Below are positions 58,898 through 64,000 of a stretch of DNA of 64,000 nt, piece after piece; the stretch's first letter is position 1; each line of letters begins with the position of its first letter. The translations under genes were made by a program, and so were the position numbers. Under the pieces are notes generated by a model. That model was not told where the DNA came from, did no database searches, and saw nothing but the letters and a program-made list of their open reading frames with translations. Source of the stretch: Neomoorella carbonis (GTDB taxonomy: Bacteria; Bacillota; DSM-521; Neomoorellales; Neomoorellaceae); NCBI RefSeq assembly GCF_045278715.1, contig NZ_CP136420.1, positions 1,860,001 to 1,924,000 of the forward strand, read 5' to 3'.

Positions 58898-59917
58898 TTA
58901 CCCTACCAGTTCAAGCTTCCCCCTCTGGTAATGGTATTTTGGCGGGAGAAAACCAAGGCGTATCAAATCTTCGACAAGCTTTACGACGGCAGCTACGGAG
59001 CTGGCAAACATCTTTTGTTCTTCTTCATTCAGAGTGATTTCAATAATCTTTTCTACCCCGTCTTTACCAAGGATTGCCGGGACGCCGACATAATAGCCAT
59101 CAACGCTATATTCGCCCTGCAGGTAAGCACAAACTGGTAAAAGGCGTTTTTCATCGTGGAGAACGGCTTCCATCATCTGGAGGGCAGAAGCTGCCGGGGA
59201 ATAAAAAGCCGAACCATTTTGCAGCAGGGTTACAATTTCCGTACCGGCATTGCGGGTGCGTTCAATGATGCCGTCAATTATTTCCCTGGCCCTGGCACTG
59301 CTGCCATATTTTTCTTTGAGAAGCTCCATTACGGGGATACCGTTAACGTTAGCATAACGGATAAGCGGCACCATTTTATCGCCGTGACCACCAAGCACCA
59401 GGGCATTGATGTCTTTAACGGAAACACCCAGCTCCCAGGCTAAGAAGGTAGCAAAACGGGAGGAGTCAAGAACACCTGCCTGGCCATAGACCCGATTCGT
59501 CGGAAAACCGGTTACATATTGCATAAGGGTAACCATAGCGTCCAGCGGGTTGGAGATAACAATGACATGGGAATCGGGAGCGAATTTTTTAATGTTTTCA
59601 CCGACCGTCTTAATGATATTGGCATTGACGGTGAGCAGATCGTCGCGACTCATGCCCGGCTTGCGCGGGACACCTGCCGTCACGATGCACAGGTCGGCAC
59701 CTTCGATATCCTTATAGGTATTCGTCCCGAAAAGCTTAATGTCAAACTGGTTAATACGGGCCGCTTCCGCTATGTCGAGGGCCTTGCCCTGGGGCATGTT
59801 TTCAATGATGTCGTACATAACAACATCGCCGAGCTGACGCTGGGCGCACAGCTGTGCCAGAACGCCGCCGATCTGACCTCCGCCGATCAGAGCAATTTTT
59901 GGACGTTTAAAAGCCAC
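58898..59917 (-). CDS. mdh: Malate dehydrogenase (LDH-like type)
   Basis: About 339 residues. NAD site IALIGGGQIGG, VTAGVPRKPGMSRDDLL with the malate-type Arg after PRKPG, catalytic NPLDAM and LGGHGDKMVPL with the catalytic His. It interconverts malate and oxaloacetate. The C-terminus is ~25 residues longer than usual (RLGFLPPKYHYQRGKLELVG). GTG 59917 is eight bases after AGGGG; 59926 is an alternative. Confidence 0.92.
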   Translation of the reverse strand: MAFKRPKIALIGGGQIGGVLAQLCAQRQLGDVVMYDIIENMPQGKALDIAEAARINQFDIKLFGTNTYKDIEGADLCIVTAGVPRKPGMSRDDLLTVNANIIKTVGENIKKFAPDSHVIVISNPLDAMVTLMQYVTGFPTNRVYGQAGVLDSSRFATFLAWELGVSVKDINALVLGGHGDKMVPLIRYANVNGIPVMELLKEKYGSSARAREIIDGIIERTRNAGTEIVTLLQNGSAFYSPAASALQMMEAVLHDEKRLLPVCAYLQGEYSVDGYYVGVPAILGKDGVEKIIEITLNEEEQKMFASSVAAVVKLVEDLIRLGFLPPKYHYQRGKLELVG

Positions 59918-59940
59918 AGTAAACACCCCTGTTTAATTTT

Positions 59941-60319
59941 TGTATGTGCCCTCTGCCTAAATCCTGTTACCAGAGTTCAGAACGCGCGAAGACGATGTTG
60001 ACAAAGTATAATGAATACAGCCTTTAGTATAATGTATACATCCATTAATGTATAAATTAGCTATTTTTTTTGATTCTCCTTCTAAGATATGAAAAAGTTT
60101 TCCACAAAAAATTTACCGTGGGAGAGCCGTGGAACCATCAGTTCATTAAAGTTGCCGGGCCGCCAGCCGGCTACCCGAAAACCGGTTTCATTTTTATGAA
60201 TAAACACGGCAGCAACCCAATCCTACATTGACAAAAACGTCAAAGGGCGTGGCGGGCTTAGCCTTTATTTATGCACCAATGCATAAAAAGAAAAAAGGCC
60301 TTTCAGGCCTTGATTTTTC
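59941..60319. other. Intergenic region upstream of mdh
   Basis: About 380 bases. It holds two direct repeats of AGTATAATGxATAC at 60005-60018 and 60026-60039, exactly 21 bases apart. On the minus strand TATACA (60049-60054) and TATACT (60026-60031) could be the mdh promoter with a 17-base spacer. The 60060-60280 part shows no gene; a tRNA terminator ends it. Confidence 0.45.
60290..60312 (-). terminator. Terminator after tRNA-Leu
   Basis: AAGGCCT/AGGCCTT hairpin with a three-base loop followed on the minus strand by TTTTTCTTTTT. Confidence 0.75.
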
Positions 60320-60408
60320 TGGTGCGAGAGGCGGGACTTGAACCCGCACGGACCAAAAGGTCCACGAGATTTTAAGTCTCGGGCGTCTGCCGGTTCCGCC
60401 ACTCTCGC
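60320..60408 (-). tRNA. tRNA-Leu (UAA)
   Basis: A class II tRNA of 89 bases on the minus strand: acceptor GCGAGAG/CTCTCGC, anticodon loop with TAA, a long variable arm TGGACC-TTTT-GGTCCG, T-arm GGTTCAAGTCC and encoded CCA. Confidence 0.95.
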
Positions 60409-60509
60409 AAGCAAATATTATTATAGCATATAACGAGAGGGATATTCAATACCAACTTTTACTGAGGATTTAAACTTTATAGCCAACCGCCAGAGACACC
60501 GGGGATATT

Positions 60510-60944
60510 TTACCGGGCATTGTTGCGTACATAAAATATTCCCCCCGCCGTTGCCACCGTCTGGCTGGCAGTAGCCAATCTTGCCTCAGTTACTACTATC
60601 CGCTCGCCGTTATGGATTATCATTCCCCGGCACTCTATCACCTGACCGGCTTCAACCGGCTTTAAATAACCCACCTGGAGATTCAGGGTAACAGCATTCT
60701 TACCGGTAGAGCGTACGGCAATACCCATAGCCCGGTCGGCTAGAGCGGCATACACGCCACCGTGGAGGGTGTGCCAGTGGTTGAGATGTTTAGGAAGCAC
60801 TTTCAGGCGCACCAAGCTGCGCCCCGGCCCTACTTCTACTACTTCTATTCCCAGTAACTCGGCAAAGGGATTGTCCGGTTGAACGATGGCCTGCCATTTT
60901 TCCGCATCAATTTCGCCCGCCGGCCAGGCAAAATCCCCTCCCAT
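60510..60944 (-). CDS. PaaI-type hotdog thioesterase
   Basis: 144 residues with the PaaI hotdog pattern: NPFAELLGIEVVEVGPGRSLV, HLNHWHTLHGGVYAALADRAMG (HGG with the catalytic Asp) and VTLNLQVGYLKPVEAG in pieces. It should hydrolyse an acyl-CoA thioester; the substrate is unknown. It stands alone between tRNA genes. Confidence 0.88.
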   Translation of the reverse strand: MGGDFAWPAGEIDAEKWQAIVQPDNPFAELLGIEVVEVGPGRSLVRLKVLPKHLNHWHTLHGGVYAALADRAMGIAVRSTGKNAVTLNLQVGYLKPVEAGQVIECRGMIIHNGERIVVTEARLATASQTVATAGGIFYVRNNAR

Positions 60945-61167
60945 AGTGCCACCCCTTTTTTTACAATCGCAAACTGGTTACCTTTAAAAAAATGAACCGT
61001 GCCTTAAAACCTGCCATGTCCAGCACCAGAAAAACCGGAAAGAAGAACTAAGAAAGTTGCTCCAGCAACAAAAGGAGGAACAATTACATCCTAACAGTTA
61101 GCTGCTGATATGTCAACTTTTGGGAAGTAAGATGCTTCATAAGACGCAATTCACAAGCAGTGCCTTG

Positions 61168-61208
61168 ATAAAACAAAAAGGCCACTTTGCCGTTGTGCAA
61201 AATGGCCT
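61168..61208 (-). terminator. Terminator after tRNA-Cys
   Basis: AAGGCCA/TGGCCTT arms with a longer loop, and TTTTTGTTTT on the minus strand. Confidence 0.65.
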
Positions 61209-61222
61209 TCTCGCAACCAACC

Positions 61223-61298
61223 TGGAGGCGCGGGCCGGATTTGAACCGGCGAATAGCGGTTTTGCAGACCGCGGCGTTAGCCACTTCGCCACCGCGCC
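61223..61298 (-). tRNA. tRNA-Cys (GCA)
   Basis: Acceptor GGCGCGG/CCGCGCC, anticodon loop CTGCAAA with GCA, T-arm GGTTCAAATCC and encoded CCA. Confidence 0.95.
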
Positions 61299-61309
61299 AT
61301 GATAAAAAA

Positions 61310-61384
61310 TGGAGCGGAAAACGGGATTTGAACCCGCGACCCTCGCCTTGGCAAGGCGATGCTCTACCGCTGAGCTATTTCCGC
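61310..61384 (-). tRNA. tRNA-Gly (GCC)
   Basis: Acceptor GCGGAAA/TTTCCGC, anticodon loop TTGCCAA with GCC, T-arm GGTTCAAATCC and encoded CCA. Lies just upstream of tRNA-Cys in the same transcript. Confidence 0.95.
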
Positions 61385-61480
61385 TCGCTCATTGCATGTT
61401 AGATTATAGCACGGGCACAAAGTCCTGTCAAGCATTTGCAGGCTCAAAGCTAAAGTAGTATTACGGGATAAGCCAGGCTA

Positions 61481-62158
61481 TCACTCTTCCCCACTCTCGA
61501 CCCTGCCCGTCAGAATATACTCCAGTTCCGCCTGGACAGCAGGATTAGCGAGGGCAAAGACCAGGTCCCCTGCTTCCAGTACCGTATTGCCACATGGGAC
61601 AATGGCCGTATCACCTCGGACAATAGTAACCAGAATACATTCATTGGGAAAGGGTATCTCCTTGATTTTCCGCTTCAGGACAGGGGCATCAGGACCAAGT
61701 TTAAACTGGATCATTTTTAAATCCTTAATGCCCTGCATCCACAGAGCCGTAGTCGCATCCATATCCACCCTTTCCTGGATTAACCCCAGGATAAGGGACG
61801 CCGGGCCAATTACCTGGTTGACCCCCAGCCAGCGGAAGAGCTTCTCATTGCCGGGATTATTTACCAGGGCCAGGGTACGTTTGGCTTTAAACTGGCGCTC
61901 TGCCAGCTGGCAGATTACCAGGTTATCCTGATCGTCATCCGTAATAGCAATAACTATATCAGCGTCTTCAGCGCCGGCCTTTTTCAGCACCTGCGGCCTG
62001 GTGCCGTCACCAATGACTACCGGCAGGCCAAGTTCCTGCTTTATTTTCTCACCCTTTTCCTGGTCATGTTCTACCATCACTACTTCACAGCCCCAGGCGG
62101 CACACTGTTTGGCTACCTGGTAGCCTACCTTACCGCCACCGACTACGACAATCCTCAT
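61481..62158 (-). CDS. TrkA-type potassium channel regulatory protein
   Basis: 225 residues with a Rossmann RCK domain (IVVVGGGKVGYQVAKQC, then VEHDQEKGEKI, VIGDGTRPQVLKKAG) and a TrkA-C domain (CILVTIVRGDTAIVP). It is a second RCK protein beside KtrA, without a channel gene next to it, so it may act on a channel coded elsewhere. Confidence 0.88.
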   Translation of the reverse strand: MRIVVVGGGKVGYQVAKQCAAWGCEVVMVEHDQEKGEKIKQELGLPVVIGDGTRPQVLKKAGAEDADIVIAITDDDQDNLVICQLAERQFKAKRTLALVNNPGNEKLFRWLGVNQVIGPASLILGLIQERVDMDATTALWMQGIKDLKMIQFKLGPDAPVLKRKIKEIPFPNECILVTIVRGDTAIVPCGNTVLEAGDLVFALANPAVQAELEYILTGRVESGEE

Positions 62159-62299
62159 GACTCAACCCCTCTCTGCAATAACTATTCGCCACCACATCTC
62201 CGCTTCCTGCCGCTGGCAAATTTTATTCTTTCCAGGATAGTTTAGGCAGGAATGGCTATCTCTGTTACCTGGATGGTTTATACCTGATCGGTAAAGCTT

Positions 62300-62327
62300 T
62301 TGACGCCGCCCTTCCGGGCGGCGTCAA
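62300..62327. other. Strong perfect hairpin without T-tract
   Basis: TTGACGCCGCCC and its complement, 12-base arms with a TTCC loop, 25 bases past the end of the HTH gene. No T-run follows on either strand, so it is either an atypical terminator or an RNA stability element. Confidence 0.45.
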
Positions 62328-62352
62328 GGTAACAAGGTTAATATTATAATAT

Positions 62353-63177
62353 TTAACTTATCCCGAGGACTTGCCGGGCCTCTGCTAGTAGCTCGGCCCG
62401 CGTCGGAGGAGGTATTGGCTCAGGTCTTCCGGCGATCCGGGCAATCCGGCTTAATGCCTGCCATCGATGCTGCATGCGGCTATACAGGTGGGTGACGTAA
62501 TCCGCCAGCTCGCCATCAAGCCAGGCCTGCAGGTAATTGCGGACGTAATCACCGGCAGAGGCATCCCCGAGTTTGTAATAGGCAGCCCGGGTGCCCCGGA
62601 CTCGGCCACTGGTAGTATAGGGCAGCCACCAGGGCCGGTAGGGATCGTCGCCATTATCGCTGTGTAAATAACGAATGTATTTGTTGTCGGCGAGGGCCGT
62701 CAGGGCAGGTTTTATCCAGAAGCGGGCAGCGGCACCAACATGTAAAACACGGCCTTCCCCCAGAAGGAGCAGGTGCCACTGGACGGCCCGGGCCTGGCGC
62801 AGGTAAGTACTCCCCGCCCTGGAAGGCACACCCTGCAGCTGGAGGATGACAGCTTCATCCGGGGAGATTTCCCCTTCCATGGCCATGCGGGCAGAGTTAA
62901 AGCTGATTTCCTGCTTATTCTGTTCCTGCAAAGACCTTACGGCCCGTAAGACCTCTTCTTCCAGTTCCGGCCAGATGATGTTTGTCCTGCCCTTCCAGTT
63001 GGAGCCGAGCTTGGCAGCCACTCTTTCCAGCTGGGATTTAACGGTACCCTGCTGTAAACCTAAGGCTGTGGCTATCTCCCAGCGCTTTAAACCGGCCCTG
63101 GCCAGCAAGGCCACCTGGAGTTCGAGTTTAGCTAATTTAAGGCGGGCATCAATAACTTTCTGGCAACCTGAATCCAT
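62353..63177 (-). CDS. Unknown protein with an N-terminal HTH
   Basis: 274 residues. Residues ~15-60 (LELQVALLARAGLKRWEIAT, then ALGLQQGTVKSQLERVAAKLG) form a LuxR/sigma-70 region 4-like helix-turn-helix. The remaining 200 residues are mixed alpha/beta and rich in Trp, Arg and Tyr (HVGAAARFWIKPAL, YRPWWLPYTTSGRVRG); I recognise no family. It could be a regulator or a DNA-binding protein of mobile origin. It stands between a TrkA-like gene and an M24 peptidase gene. Confidence 0.55.
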   Translation of the reverse strand: MDSGCQKVIDARLKLAKLELQVALLARAGLKRWEIATALGLQQGTVKSQLERVAAKLGSNWKGRTNIIWPELEEEVLRAVRSLQEQNKQEISFNSARMAMEGEISPDEAVILQLQGVPSRAGSTYLRQARAVQWHLLLLGEGRVLHVGAAARFWIKPALTALADNKYIRYLHSDNGDDPYRPWWLPYTTSGRVRGTRAAYYKLGDASAGDYVRNYLQAWLDGELADYVTHLYSRMQHRWQALSRIARIAGRPEPIPPPTRAELLAEARQVLGIS

Positions 63178-63320
63178 TGGGCTCTTTATACTCCACCACG
63201 GACAGAATGTCTGTAACTCAACTCTTATACATATTCGGCAATTAAGGATATAATCCTGCTACCTCGCGCCCCTGTTACCAGGCCTGATGGTCGAAAGGAA
63301 ACTTGATGCCGATGTTTTAC

Positions 63321-64000
63321 TTAATAAGTCAGGCTTACTGCTCCTTTTTCCGTAACCACATACGTATCCTCCACCCCGGCGCTGCCCTGGCCCGGAAAGA
63401 CAAATTTGGGCTCCAAAGCAAAAACCATCCCCGCTGCCAGGACGGTATTATTCCCCCTGGCGATGACCGGCCACTCGTTTAATTCCAGCCCGATGCCGTG
63501 GCCGATATAACAAACCTGGCGGCCGTGACCCATAAAATGTTCGCCCAGCCCGGCCCGGCCGGCCATAGTGACGGCCAGGTCATAGAGCTCGCCTGCCGTA
63601 ACACCGGGCCTGGCCTTCTCCGCCACCCTGGCTGCTATTTCCATGGCTACTTCCTGGGCTTTCTGCAAAACAGGCGCCACGGCTGCATCCAGGTAAATGC
63701 GCGTCTGGTCGACGGTATAATCGCCGTAAACGCCCGCGTAGTCAATGAGCAGTGGTTCCCCCTTTTCCCAGCGGCGCCGGCTGGGACCCAGAGGATACAG
63801 AGGGGTGAGGCCACTTCCGGCCAGGGGTAAGTCGTAACAGGAAACCAGGGCGGCATTGGCCCCGGCCGCAACTATGCCCGGTATCATTCCCTGCTCCTGG
63901 CCACGGAAACGTTTCGTACCCTGGTGGCCCAGGCGGCGGGCGTAACCTTCAAACGCGGCGGCGATTTCCAGCTCCGTCATTCCCGGCTTTATCACGCTGC
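63321..64000 (-). CDS. M24-family Xaa-Pro peptidase, partial
   Basis: The C-terminal ~225 residues of an M24 metallopeptidase; the gene runs off the right edge. All five metal ligands are present: Asp in LLIDYAG, Asp in YTVDQTRIY, His in IGHGIGLELNE, Glu in ALEPKFVFPG and Glu in GVEDTYVV. It is thus an active prolidase-type enzyme, in contrast to the M24 protein at 39860-40969. Confidence 0.9.
   Translation of the reverse strand, partial: SVIKPGMTELEIAAAFEGYARRLGHQGTKRFRGQEQGMIPGIVAAGANAALVSCYDLPLAGSGLTPLYPLGPSRRRWEKGEPLLIDYAGVYGDYTVDQTRIYLDAAVAPVLQKAQEVAMEIAARVAEKARPGVTAGELYDLAVTMAGRAGLGEHFMGHGRQVCYIGHGIGLELNEWPVIARGNNTVLAAGMVFALEPKFVFPGQGSAGVEDTYVVTEKGAVSLTY

Overview
The window looks like chromosome from a Moorella-type thermophilic acetogen (Firmicutes). 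This is inferred from the gene content, the moderately high G+C, the many GTG/TTG starts with strong AGGAGG-type ribosome binding sites, and the spore genes. The pheS-pheT-zapA-polX and thrS-infC-rpmI-rplT arrangements are typical of Firmicutes. Hydrogenase maturation genes, Mo-dependent oxidoreductases, a UGA-coded selenoprotein and CotF/YtxC-like spore proteins fit an anaerobic spore former. I could not run a database search, so the genus is an inference. Nearly every gene is on the minus strand; exceptions are marR-MFS, a coiled-coil gene, the ISL3 transposase, a small nuclease-like gene, DUF1657 and the interrupted protease gene.

Layout. 1-1776: partial Fe-hydrogenase-like protein, HATPase and DRTGG protein, probably redox signalling. 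2124-3877: MarR regulator and MFS exporter. 4053-7149: TM1266-like protein, hydE and hydG behind a leader with a small uORF and a terminator. 7373-14620: coiled-coil gene, pfk, polX, zapA, pheT and pheS, the last two behind a Phe T-box. 15083-23002: PucR regulator and a duplicated DMSO-reductase-type molybdoenzyme system (A-B-C plus a second A-B) with a small lipoprotein. 23119-27829: hendecad-repeat membrane protein, SpoU methyltransferase, ktrAB, rplT-rpmI-infC. 28013-29428: an ISL3 element with target repeats, placed just upstream of the infC promoter. 29448-33479: thrS with a Thr T-box, DUF445, ytxC, tRNA-Val. 33609-39720: lipA, lpdA, glnA, a two-P-loop ATPase, a nuclease-like gene, ubiX. 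39860-49783: a ten-gene catabolic cluster. 50098-53405: a membrane serine protease gene split by IS66. 53426-64000: nadE, spore coat genes, a selenoprotein glutaredoxin, an aminotransferase, a radical SAM protein, DUF1657, mdh, tRNA-Leu/Cys/Gly, a thioesterase, a TrkA-like protein, an unknown HTH protein and a partial M24 peptidase.

The most interesting region is the 39860-49783 cluster. It joins the lower meta-cleavage trio (MhpD-like hydratase, MhpE aldolase, MhpF acylating aldehyde dehydrogenase) to a LarA-type nickel-pincer racemase homologue, a ferredoxin/BFD fusion, a benzoate-type transporter, a creatinase-like M24 protein that has lost its metal ligands, a QPRTase-fold protein, a MoCF-domain protein and an IclR regulator. 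It should end in pyruvate and acetyl-CoA, suitable for an acetogen, but the starting substrate is not evident. The second highlight is the glutaredoxin-like selenoprotein at 55163-55399, which has an in-frame UGA followed by a plausible bacterial SECIS hairpin.
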